In this document: positions 46,996-55,217 of the stretch, piece after piece
Position numbering within the stretch: the first letter of the stretch is position 1
How the letters are laid out: each line of letters starts with the position of its first letter
Origin: Sphingomonas sp. ID1715
GTDB taxonomy: Bacteria > Pseudomonadota > Alphaproteobacteria > Sphingomonadales > Sphingomonadaceae
Direction: 5' to 3'
Length of the DNA: 64,000 bases
Assembly: GCF_013044515.1 (NCBI RefSeq)
Contig: NZ_JABEPR010000002.1
Location: forward strand, 186,001-250,000
Made by a program: the position numbers and the translations under genes
The notes under the pieces: generated by a model
What the model saw: only the letters and a program-made list of their open reading frames with translations
What the model was told of the DNA's origin: nothing
The model's database searches: none

Positions 46996-47586
46996 TCAAT
47001 GCTTTCGATCTGAAGGATGAAGGCGCTTGGTCATGCAAATGAGGCCGGGGCTGGAGCGGTCCGGATCGACCCTGAAACCCTGCTCCCGTTCTAGCTGAAG
47101 CGCATCCCCGTGATCGATCGCTTCCAACGCGATCAGTTCACAAAAGCCATGCCGTGACGCCCATCGAGAGACATATTCGAGAAGTGCCCAGCTCAGGCCC
47201 AGGTCTTTGTAATCGGGACGCGTGCAGATCGCGATCTCGGCCGTCTCGCTCTTTCGATTGGCAGCTACGATTGCCGAGGCGATAATCGCGGCTCCGTTTT
47301 GTTCAAAGGCCAGGAAGTGCTCGGCGTGCACGTGATCATAGCCGAGAAGTTGCTGAAGAAGACCGTCCGGCACCTTCTTGACAGGCGAGAGGAACCGGTA
47401 CCGCAAGTCCTCCGGGGTAATTCGGCTTAGGAAGAGCCTGAGTGCGGGAAGATCCACCGAGCGAGCCGCGCGGACGTCAAAATGCCGTCCGCTACGCGTC
47501 TCCAGCGTGTGTCGTCGTGGGAGGAGTGACTCCCGAAGCGGCGCCTCTTCAGGGAAGGCGACGATAGATTCGGGCGGGGAAGGCAT
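46996..47586 (-). CDS. GNAT-family N-acetyltransferase
   Basis: A 196-residue protein with the GNAT fold. VRAARSVDLPALRLFLSRIT and EDLRYRFLSP are followed by the acetyl-CoA region TAEIAICTRPDYKDLGLSWA and GFCELIALEAIDHGDALQLE. The R/Q-x-x-G-x-G/A loop is degenerate (RPDYKDLGL). This resembles the acetyltransferase domain found in Pat/AcuA-like and hypoxia-associated proteins, here alone. Start ATG 47586 after TTGGGAG. Substrate unknown. Confidence 0.8.
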   Translation of the reverse strand: MPSPPESIVAFPEEAPLRESLLPRRHTLETRSGRHFDVRAARSVDLPALRLFLSRITPEDLRYRFLSPVKKVPDGLLQQLLGYDHVHAEHFLAFEQNGAAIIASAIVAANRKSETAEIAICTRPDYKDLGLSWALLEYVSRWASRHGFCELIALEAIDHGDALQLEREQGFRVDPDRSSPGLICMTKRLHPSDRKH

Positions 47587-47603
47587 GATTATTCTCCCAA
47601 CTG

Positions 47604-47786
47604 TCACGCGGCGGCACGGCTACTGGCCTGTGACTGCCGCACATTCCTGCACGTGCAGCCGGCAATGCGGGTCCGGTAGGCCCGTACGAAGGCGAGGTGG
47701 GCACGCATCACCGGGAGGCAGGTGGCTTCGCGCGCCAGCGCCTGGTGCTGGACACATCGACGCTGCAGAAAGTCAATTTCGTCCAC
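47604..47786 (-). CDS. Small conserved-type protein, unknown
   Basis: A 60-residue frame from GTG 47786 with GGGAGATTTCCC before it. It reads DEIDFLQRRCVQHQALAREA then MRAHLAFVRAYRTRI, a helical pattern like that of many small sphingomonad proteins. It lies 17 bases upstream of the GNAT start. Three cysteines. Unknown function. Confidence 0.5.
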   Translation of the reverse strand: MDEIDFLQRRCVQHQALAREATCLPVMRAHLAFVRAYRTRIAGCTCRNVRQSQASSRAAA

Positions 47787-47862
47787 GGGAAATCTCCCTG
47801 ACTAGAAAAAGGGAGCGCACCCGCCCGCTGGATCGGGTACGCCCAGGCGTCGCTGCTTGTCG

Positions 47863-48516
47863 CTAGGCAGCGATGGCGATGCGATCGATGACTTTCGACA
47901 CGCCTGGTGAGCCCAAGGCAGCCTGCTCGGCGATTCTGCGCTCAGCCCAGCCAGACACTCGGCCAGACAGAGTGACGGTGCCGCCCTCGGTCGCTACAAA
48001 AATTGTATCCGCGTCCCGGTCAGCCTGCCTTCTGATGGCGGATTTCACCCGATCCCGAACCGTCGACGCGACCGGCGTGAGCCGCAGTTCAATCAAGTCG
48101 CTGACGCCCATCACACCGCTGATCTGTCCGGCCGCCTTTTTGGCCGCGTCGTGCTGGTAGCCGTAATCGACCACGCCACTCAGCGTGACCCAACCGTTTT
48201 CGACCTTGACGTCGATCTTGCCGTTTGGGATCAGAACGTTCCACCCAAATACGTCGACTATGCGCTTGGCAATCTCGGAGTCGCTGGTTTTCGGGTCGCT
48301 AGGAAACCGCACCTTGATTTCCTCTGCAATCGCTTGCACGCCCGAGATGCGCCGAGCGTCTTTCTCCGCCGCCATCTTTTCGGCATAGCTTCTGACGAGG
48401 CCGTTCAGGGTCACGACGCCGTCCGTCACCGATACGCCGATCTGTGTGTGATCGATCAAGGGATCCGCTTCGAGCTCGGCGATGACGTCCCGCTGAAGCT
48501 GAGCATCACTCTTCAT
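47863..48516 (-). CDS. Triple BON-domain protein
   Basis: A 217-residue protein made of three BON domains. Each has the pattern VTDGVVTLNGLVRSY, VENGWVTLSGVVDYG and TEGGTVTLSGRVSGW, at about residues 25-45, 90-110 and 170-190. No signal peptide is seen, so unlike OsmY it may be cytosolic. BON domains bind membranes or surfaces and occur in stress proteins. A candidate FixJ box lies 74 bases upstream. ATG 48516. Confidence 0.92.
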   Translation of the reverse strand: MKSDAQLQRDVIAELEADPLIDHTQIGVSVTDGVVTLNGLVRSYAEKMAAEKDARRISGVQAIAEEIKVRFPSDPKTSDSEIAKRIVDVFGWNVLIPNGKIDVKVENGWVTLSGVVDYGYQHDAAKKAAGQISGVMGVSDLIELRLTPVASTVRDRVKSAIRRQADRDADTIFVATEGGTVTLSGRVSGWAERRIAEQAALGSPGVSKVIDRIAIAA

Positions 48517-49383
48517 CTCGTGCCTCCTCTTGACTGAGTCCCGCTAACTGCGGGAGCAATCGAATGCATCGAAACGGGCAGCATGCGAATCAGGGATAGT
48601 CCGTATGCCCGGAGGCGTTCCCGCAAGTCGGGCCAAGGGATAGCATAAGTAACACTCCTGATTTTGCTTCAGGCGTACAGGCGCACACTGCGCATCTGCT
48701 GCCGATGACCTCAGCTTTGAGTGGGTAAAGCGCGTAGCCAACAGATCAGGTGGAAGAGCGGAAAGCCCGAAGCTCTGGCTGAAGCGGGAAGCCTGCCGCC
48801 TGATCACGCACTTCCTCGAGCATGAGGCAATCGAGCCACTCGAGCAGATACCCATCAAGGATGGCCGCTTGACGGAACAGATCTAGAGGCCGCAGCTAAC
48901 CCCTACAGGATCGGGCTACTGGCCATGCTGTCAGGCGACTCAATGCTCAGCCGGAACGAGCGCAGCATATCTGGCACTCAGATGCTTTACGCCTACGCCC
49001 ATGATGTTCCTTGTGACTTTATCAACGCGTCCCTTGCGCTGAGCGGAGAGGCGAGCCAGGTTGCTTGGAGACTCAAGGCGCGCGAACCACAAGTGGAGTT
49101 CGAGCACCGAATTCAGCCTCAGCGGCTCGCCTGCCTTGGTCCGGCAGTCTGAAGTTCTAGGGTGCAGCACTACCTCGAACCATCCGTGGGGAATGGTGTG
49201 TGGACGAAGCCTAGGGCCATCCGAGTTCGGCCTACATTGTAACAGTTTAGGCGGTCCGGTAACGCGGATTCCGGGTCCGCGAGCCTGTCCAACACTGGGC
49301 GTTCGTTCGATCACCCGTCTAACTAGAAGGTCTCGCTGACGGCGGCTATGTGCCCCCGGCACCTCGGCTTACTGGGATGCCAA
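48517..49383. other. Intergenic region of about 870 bases with a start-less frame
   Basis: Between the BON gene and the enoyl-CoA hydratase. On the plus strand 48662-48886 is open and reads DLSFEWVKRVANRSGGRAES, KLWLKREACRLITHFLEHEA and DGRLTEQI before a TAG, which looks protein-like, but it has no start codon and may be a remnant. I see nothing else coding in the rest. Confidence 0.35.
48590..48605 (+). promoter_or_regulatory. Putative FixJ box G (BON protein)
   Basis: TCAGGG-ATAG-TCCGTA, 74 bases upstream of the BON gene. One good half and the same 10-bp period as the other boxes. Confidence 0.35.
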
Positions 49384-50145
49384 TCACTCGAACCGGCCCG
49401 AGCGTCCGGCTCCCTCCGAAAAGCGGCCGGCACCTCTCAAACCCTCTGCCGCCAGAGGTGCTTCTCCGCCGGCAGCCTCGGCTCGCAGCGCTTGCTCGAT
49501 GCCGCTGTCCCACTGCTGGTAAGCGGACAGGCGATCGGCCCGCATGCACATCTGCGGGAACGTGGAAATGCGGCTCGCAAGATCAAGAGCCTCGGTCAGA
49601 GCCTGTCCAGGCTGCACCGCCCTGTTGATCAAGCCCATGGCAAGCGCCTCGTTCGCGGCGACGGCTCTTCCGGTCAGGATCATGTCGAGCGCGCGACTCT
49701 GGCCTACGATCCGCGGCAGCCTGACCGTGCCACCGTCGATCAGCGGCACGCCCCACCTGCGACAGAACACGCCGAAAATTGCGGTTTCGGACGCAACCCG
49801 GAGATCGCACCACAGCGCCAGCTCCAACCCGCCGGCGACGGCATGACCTTCGACGGCAGCAATGACGGGCTTGGACAGCAGCATGCGGGTCGGGCCCATC
49901 GGCCCAGGACCGTCCGGATCGTAGGGCGGTGGTGACGCCGCAACGCTGTGCAGGTCATATCCGGCGCAAAACGTGCCGCCAGCTCCAGTCAGCACTGCCG
50001 CGCGCACCTCGTCGTCTGTCTCGAAGGCCTCGAAGGCTGAACGGAGCAGCAGGGCCGTTTCGGCGTCGACGGCATTTCGCCGTTCCGGCCGGTTGATCGT
50101 CACCACGGTCACCTCGCCGCGGCGCTCGACCAGCACCTTGCTCAT
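49384..50145 (-). CDS. Enoyl-CoA hydratase/isomerase family protein
   Basis: A 253-residue crotonase-fold enzyme. The oxyanion-hole segments are AVLTGAGGTFCAGYDLHSVA and AVAGGLELALWCDLRVASE; IFGVFCRRWGVPLIDGG occupies the position of the catalytic acidic residues, where the usual E-x-x-x-G is partly changed. So the reaction (hydration, isomerisation or other) is uncertain. Its ATG overlaps the acyl-CoA ligase stop (ATGA). Together they suggest activation and beta-oxidation-type breakdown of a fatty or aromatic acid. Confidence 0.88.
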   Translation of the reverse strand: MSKVLVERRGEVTVVTINRPERRNAVDAETALLLRSAFEAFETDDEVRAAVLTGAGGTFCAGYDLHSVAASPPPYDPDGPGPMGPTRMLLSKPVIAAVEGHAVAGGLELALWCDLRVASETAIFGVFCRRWGVPLIDGGTVRLPRIVGQSRALDMILTGRAVAANEALAMGLINRAVQPGQALTEALDLASRISTFPQMCMRADRLSAYQQWDSGIEQALRAEAAGGEAPLAAEGLRGAGRFSEGAGRSGRFE

Positions 50146-51632
50146 GCCACTCTCCTGTCCATGCCCGCCCAGAAGGGGTCGCGTAGGGCACGTCGCAAAG
50201 GCTTGCCGACGGCGCTGATCGGCACGGCATCGATGAAGCGGATTTCCTTCGGCACCTTGTACCGCGCCAGCCGCTCCCGGCAGTGACCACGAAGCGCCTC
50301 GACTCCGGCGGCGGCTCCTGCGCGTAGAACCACGAAGGCGAGCACTGCCTCGCCCCACTTCTGGTCAGGCACGCCGATCACCACGGCTTCGCTTACGGCA
50401 GGATGCGTGAGGAGCATGTCCTCCACTTCCTTGGGATAGACGTTGTAGCCACCCGTCACGATCATGTCCGACGTCCGATCCACCAGGGTAAGGTAGCCGT
50501 CGCTATCCAGCCGACCGATGTCTCGGGTGCGCAGCCACCCGCCATCGGTGATCGTCTCGGCATTGAGCTCCGGCTCGTCATGGTAACCCGCCATCTGGAA
50601 CGGCGCACGAAGCATGACCTCGCCTGCCTCGCCGGGGGGTGCGTCGATCCGCAGCTCCACGTCGCGGCTGGGTCGTCCACATGAGGCCAGGCGCCCTGGA
50701 TCGAGATGATCCTCCTTGCCGAGCGCGGCAATCGCAAGGGGTGCCTCCGTCTGGCCGTAGAACTGCACGAACCGCGGACCCAGGCTTGCGAGCGCGCGCT
50801 CGATCAGCGGCCTCGGCATCGGAGAGGCGCCATAGATGATCGTATCGACGGAAGCGAACCGCGCCGGGTCGAAGGCCGGATGATCCAGCAGCATGCCCAG
50901 CATCGTCGGCACCAGCATGAGCGCGGTCGGTCGCCATCGCTCGACGGCATCGATGTAAGCCGATGGCTCGAAACCCGGCAGGACCGCCGCTGCACCGCCT
51001 CTCAGCCAGTAAGGGAGCAGCAGGGTTCCCGAGGCGTGGAACAGCGATGCGGCATGGAGCATCGCGTCATCCGGTCGCGGATCGACGAGATTGGCGAGCA
51101 CGTTGAGGGCAACGGCACCGTAGCTCGCCTGAGTATGGACCACCGCCTTGAGCTTGCCCGTGGTACCGGAGGTGAAAACTGCCACAACCGGGTCTTCGGG
51201 TTCCGGATCGGGAAGAGGACCGTCAACCACCTCCGCTCCGGCTGCGAGCTCCTCGAGCGAAAGCAGGTCGAGATCAGTGCGAAGTTCCTTGAGAGATTTC
51301 GCGCGGTCGCGTTGGTCCGCCGAATAGACAAGGCGCCTCACACCGGCGCGGCCGAGCATCTGCTCGTGCTCAGCCAACGACAGACGAGCATTCAGAGGAA
51401 CGCGCACCAGCCTTGCCTTGGCACCGGCGAAGTCCAACGGCAGGCTCAGCAGGCCATTGCTGGCGAGAATGCCGATCATCTCGCCCGGCCGCAGATTCTC
51501 CTGCAGCCGCAAAGCCATCCCCGTTGAAAGCGCGTCGGCCTCGGTGAAGGTCATCTCTGCCTGCTCGAACCGGACCGCCACTCGGCTTCCGTGACGCTCG
51601 GCGCCCGTGCGGATCAGATCAGTCAGAAGCAT
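50142..51632 (-). CDS. AMP-dependent acyl-CoA synthetase/ligase
   Basis: A 496-residue ANL-family enzyme forming acyl-CoA from acid, ATP and CoA. Motifs: P-loop VVAVFTSGTTGKLKAVVHTQ, IIYGASPMPR, FVQFYGQTE, GWLRTRDIGRLDSDGYLTLV with the hinge DRTSDMI and YPKEVEDMLL, and C-terminal AVGKPLRRALRD with the catalytic Lys. The chain-length specificity is not visible. Start ATG 51632. First gene of the pair with the crotonase-fold enzyme. Confidence 0.92.
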   Translation of the reverse strand: MLLTDLIRTGAERHGSRVAVRFEQAEMTFTEADALSTGMALRLQENLRPGEMIGILASNGLLSLPLDFAGAKARLVRVPLNARLSLAEHEQMLGRAGVRRLVYSADQRDRAKSLKELRTDLDLLSLEELAAGAEVVDGPLPDPEPEDPVVAVFTSGTTGKLKAVVHTQASYGAVALNVLANLVDPRPDDAMLHAASLFHASGTLLLPYWLRGGAAAVLPGFEPSAYIDAVERWRPTALMLVPTMLGMLLDHPAFDPARFASVDTIIYGASPMPRPLIERALASLGPRFVQFYGQTEAPLAIAALGKEDHLDPGRLASCGRPSRDVELRIDAPPGEAGEVMLRAPFQMAGYHDEPELNAETITDGGWLRTRDIGRLDSDGYLTLVDRTSDMIVTGGYNVYPKEVEDMLLTHPAVSEAVVIGVPDQKWGEAVLAFVVLRAGAAAGVEALRGHCRERLARYKVPKEIRFIDAVPISAVGKPLRRALRDPFWAGMDRRVA

Positions 51633-51952
51633 CGGGTGAGCCTAACGCGACAATGAAGGTGCCGAAAGCCTCAGCAACTCCGCGACGCAGCGCGGCCGGG
51701 TCAGCGCACGCCTGTCATCACGAACTTCTGCATTCTCTGACCGGTTGCGAACTGGGCTCTGCTGTTGCGGCGATCACAAACACAAAATGGCCATCGCAGG
51801 GCGGCACGACGCATTGGACGATATTGCCGAAAGCCTTTGCGTCGGGAGTGGAAAGCAGTCCCTTCACAGGTCGGTGCGTGCCGATTGGCCGTCCGCACCA
51901 TAGGCGCCGAAGACCTTCAGGTGGTTACCGAAGCGCGCCAGCCACTGTCAGA
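51633..51952. other. Intergenic stretch, 320 bases
   Basis: Between the acyl-CoA ligase start and the TonB receptor stop, both on the minus strand. I see no gene and no clear promoter or terminator in it. Confidence 0.4.
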
Positions 51953-53974
51953 TCAACCACTGAAGCGCACGCCCAGCCACAATGTGCGAGGCGCGGCGCG
52001 CTCGATCACTCCGTCTCCCGAAATGGCGGCCTCGACCCGCGTATCGGTCAGATTTTCCGCCCGGCCCTCAATGGAAACACCTCTTCCGACCGCGACGCGG
52101 ACATTGGCATCCAGGGTCAGCGCCTCGTCGAGCGAACGACTATTCTGGTCGTCCTCGAACTGGCTGGAGACGTAGCGCAGGGTCGCCGAGGCTCGAAGCT
52201 GCTCCGCTGCCCAGCCCAAGGTCGCGCTTGCCGTATGGCGAGGCGTTTGCGCCGGCCGCAATCGGTCGAGCGCCGCCGCTGCCTCCGATGCGCCCACAAC
52301 CGCGTCGGTGTACGCATAGGAGAGCTGCGCGCGCCAAGCACCCAAATTGGCCGATCCGTCCAACTCGACGCCGCGGCTGCGGATTTCGTCCAGATTCTGC
52401 CGCGTCCGGTAGAAGCCGGCTGCCGATACGAAGCCGACCCCGGGAAAGGTGCCGGGCCCCCGCGCGACGGTGACGTTGGCGATCGCCTCCTTCAGCCGGT
52501 TCTCGAAAATCGTGACGGCCAGGCGCACCCCGTCGGCCGGGCGATAATCCAAGCCGAGTTCGCCGCCGTTCAACCGTTCCGGCTTCAGCGCCGCGTTTGC
52601 CGCGGTGGCGTCGGCGCCGACACGGAAGGGACGGTAAAGCTCGTTCAACGTAGGCAGCCGCCATCCGGCATAAACGGCGCCCCGTAACGTCAGCCGCTCG
52701 CTCGGCGACCAGGCCACGCCGGCGCGCCCGGTGGGCTCCCATCCTTCACGATCGGCGAAGCGCTGATCGGTCAGGAGCGCCCCGCTCCCGAGTGTCCGCT
52801 CGGTAAGAAATCCGTCACTCAAGGTCCACCGGTCGATCCGCGCTCCGGCGCTGAGGGTTAGGGGGCCATCGACCCAGGACAGATCTGCGAATCCACCGAT
52901 GGTCGTGCTGGTGCCCCCCGCCCGGCGCTGCCGGGTCGGGCTGCCGGCAACATAGGTGAACAGCTCCTGGGTTCGCCCATTGGTCCGACGCCAGTCGCCG
53001 CCTAGCCGCAGGTCGATGTTCGATCCCAGCGGCGGGGCCACTTCGACGCGGGCGCCCAAGCCCCTTGCGGGAGTGTTATATTGATCGAGCGTTTGCGATG
53101 CAGCGGCCCGCCCCGCGCTCACCGAAGCAAATTCACTCTGGAAACTGCGGGTCTGCAGATATGCCAGTGCCGACACCCTCCATGTGCCGTGGCTGACGAA
53201 GCGCAGACTGGCATCGGCGCCGTCACTGCCGTTGCGCGTGAATGCCGTTCCCCGCTCACGGCGATCGGTGAAGACAAGGAGATTGGCCTGCAGCTCGGCC
53301 GCACCGCCGGTCGGAACGACGCCGCGAACGGCAAGGCTTGCCTGCTCATAGCGTGCGGGCCGATCGGCCGCGCCGCGTTGACCGGCGACAATGGGGATGA
53401 AGCCGTCGCCGCGAGCGTAATCTGCAGAAACCATCGCGAGACCTCTGCCCAATGGTGCGCTCGCCAACAGATCGGCATCCACCGACTGGCGACTGCCATA
53501 AGAGATTTGCGCGGCCATCGGGGCAAGCTGATCCGCCGTTCCACTCGCCAACTCGATTGTGCCGGCCAGCGCTCCCGGGCCGGCAACGCCGCTGCCGCCG
53601 CCCCTGGTCACACGGACTTGCCCGAGGCGCTCCGGCGAAAAGGCCGGAAAGGCGACCCAGCCGCCGAACGGGTCCGATTGCGGGACACCGTCGAGGATCA
53701 CCAGGGCGCGGCTGGCCGCATTGCCGCCCAGGCCGCGCAGAGTGACGCCCTGGCTGGTGGGATTGGCCGAGCGAGCGTCGGACCGGCGGAATTGCTGAAG
53801 GCCGGCGACATCCCGCAGCACATCCTCGAGGCGCCCACTGGCACTGCCGGTCAGCCGATGCCGGTCGATCGTCACGATGTCGTAGGCGGCATCGCCGGGC
53901 GCCGCATCCAGACCGCGCCCCGTCACTACGATCGTCGGTTCGGCAGCTTGCAGAAGGACGGGCAGAAGGAACAA
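51953..53974 (-). CDS. TonB-dependent outer-membrane receptor
   Basis: A 673-residue receptor. After a short leader (LLPVLLQAAE) the TonB-box-like TIVVTG is followed by the plug domain with LEDVLRDVAGLQQF, TSQGVTLRGLGGNAASRALV and LDGVPQSDPFGGWVAF, then the barrel with the TonB-dependent C-terminal signature and final LWLGVRFSG. The plug is BtuB-like, but no cobalamin riboswitch was found, so the substrate (siderophore, cobalamin, other) is open. TTG 53974 is chosen because GGAG sits seven bases before it; the leader is short for an exported protein. Confidence 0.88.
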   Translation of the reverse strand: MFLLPVLLQAAEPTIVVTGRGLDAAPGDAAYDIVTIDRHRLTGSASGRLEDVLRDVAGLQQFRRSDARSANPTSQGVTLRGLGGNAASRALVILDGVPQSDPFGGWVAFPAFSPERLGQVRVTRGGGSGVAGPGALAGTIELASGTADQLAPMAAQISYGSRQSVDADLLASAPLGRGLAMVSADYARGDGFIPIVAGQRGAADRPARYEQASLAVRGVVPTGGAAELQANLLVFTDRRERGTAFTRNGSDGADASLRFVSHGTWRVSALAYLQTRSFQSEFASVSAGRAAASQTLDQYNTPARGLGARVEVAPPLGSNIDLRLGGDWRRTNGRTQELFTYVAGSPTRQRRAGGTSTTIGGFADLSWVDGPLTLSAGARIDRWTLSDGFLTERTLGSGALLTDQRFADREGWEPTGRAGVAWSPSERLTLRGAVYAGWRLPTLNELYRPFRVGADATAANAALKPERLNGGELGLDYRPADGVRLAVTIFENRLKEAIANVTVARGPGTFPGVGFVSAAGFYRTRQNLDEIRSRGVELDGSANLGAWRAQLSYAYTDAVVGASEAAAALDRLRPAQTPRHTASATLGWAAEQLRASATLRYVSSQFEDDQNSRSLDEALTLDANVRVAVGRGVSIEGRAENLTDTRVEAAISGDGVIERAAPRTLWLGVRFSG

Positions 53975-54153
53975 AAGAAACTCCGATCAAGGGCATTGAG
54001 CCGTGGGGAGGCCGAAACGGTTCGATCGTTGAAGACGATGAACCGCATCTGGGCCAGGGTATGCGCGGGCGCCAGTGCCAATTGTTAGCTGATCACATAG
54101 TCTCGTGAGCTGGTCCGGCGACGACCTTCGCTGACAGGCCGGATCGGACTGGC

Positions 54154-54538
54154 CTAGAAGTCGTTCCAGCTCTGCGTCGTCGCCGCCAGGCTTACGCTCC
54201 TGCCTACCTTGGCGAACTCCGCCACGACGGCCCGCTGTGCCTTGGCCTCGTCGAGCACGGCTCCGAGATCATTCTCAAAAGGCGTACGCGCTTCGCGCAC
54301 CTGAAAGCTGATGAATACGCTCAACGCGTCGGCTCTCGCTTCCAGGCACCGCCCGGTCGACAACCCAGGCAGGTTTCGGTGCGACCGCGATGTCGGGCGC
54401 AGCCGGCGCGGCCGACATCGTCACAAGCCCCGGAGCTTGCGCGAGGGCTACCACCGGCAACGATGCGGCGATGAACCAGATGCCGATATCACAAGAACGT
54501 GATCGCTGCACCTTACGCACGCTTATAACTGCCCCCAA
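54154..54538 (-). pseudogene. Possible exported protein gene with frameshift
   Basis: One frame from 54538 carries a signal-peptide-like segment (IWFIAASLPVVALAQA) and a Pro/Ala-rich stretch to about 54360; the other continues as ARADALSVFISFQVREARTP, DLGAVLDEAKAQRAVVAEF and ends SVSLAATTQSWNDF at 54154. Joining them needs one frame change near 54350. Each half looks protein-like. No family recognised; could be two unrelated frames. Confidence 0.35.
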
Positions 54539-54845
54539 TCCCCTGCTACGCCACGACTATGGTCGCGGCTGGCGAGTGGCAAGCGCGATCAAGACCATTG
54601 GCGCCGTCGCCCATTCCAGGAAGTCACGGTACTTCTCGCCCGTGAAGCGCCCCAGTTTGGGATCCCGGAGCATCGGGCGGAAATGATAGACGCTCGGCGC
54701 CTTGTGCGAGGGTCCGCGCCACCTAATTGGGCGGCAGCCGCCAAAGGCGGCGCATAAGAGCGAATAGCAGTTCGCCGATCGAGAGCGATGCCGATGGGTC
54801 TTGCAGGCGGGGCACGATGCCTTGCCGATGGCGAAGGATTGTTCG
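54539..54845. other. Intergenic stretch, about 300 bases
   Basis: Lies before the small exported-protein gene. A minus-strand frame ending near 54557 contains LGRFTGEKYRDFLEWATAPM followed by VLIALATRQP, which looks protein-like, but it has no supported start or known relative. Probably a remnant; nothing else seen. Confidence 0.3.
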
Positions 54846-55121
54846 ATGACCCGCTTTTCGATTGCTCTTCTGCTCGCTGCAGTTGCGGCCCCGCTCGGCA
54901 CCCCTGCCCTGGCTCAGATTCAGGCCAGCGCCATTGCGCGCAACGCCTCGCTCTGGGATGCCAATGGCAAGCGCGTCGGCAAGATCAGCCGCGTGCACGA
55001 AGACGGAAGCATCAGCCTGGTAGTCGGCGAGAAGCTCGTCCGCGTGCCGGCAGCAACCCTCACCAATGCCAATGGCAAGGTGTCGACGAGCCTGACCTAT
55101 AAGGACCTCAAGCGCAGCTGA
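54846..55121 (+). CDS. Small exported PRC-barrel-like protein
   Basis: A 91-residue protein with signal peptide MTRFSIALLLAAVAAPLG and the cleavage region ALAQ. The mature part, ASLWDANGKRVGKISRVHED then GEKLVRVPAATLTNANGKV, has the beta pattern of small PRC-barrel-like exported proteins common in sphingomonads. GAAGGATTGTTCG precedes the ATG. Function unknown; probably periplasmic. Confidence 0.72.
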   Translation: MTRFSIALLLAAVAAPLGTPALAQIQASAIARNASLWDANGKRVGKISRVHEDGSISLVVGEKLVRVPAATLTNANGKVSTSLTYKDLKRS

Positions 55122-55217
55122 CGGCCGGTTCGGCTTCGACGCTGCCCGGCGGTGATGACCCGCGCCCTCGCTCGGCAGGGAAGACGGCGTCCGGGCCGGT
55201 GTGCCAGCCCGTAACGC

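Noticed and set aside
53975-54150. Cobalamin riboswitch before the BtuB-like receptor
   Set aside because: No B12-box or conserved stem elements could be seen; a GGCACTGGCGCC stretch is not enough.
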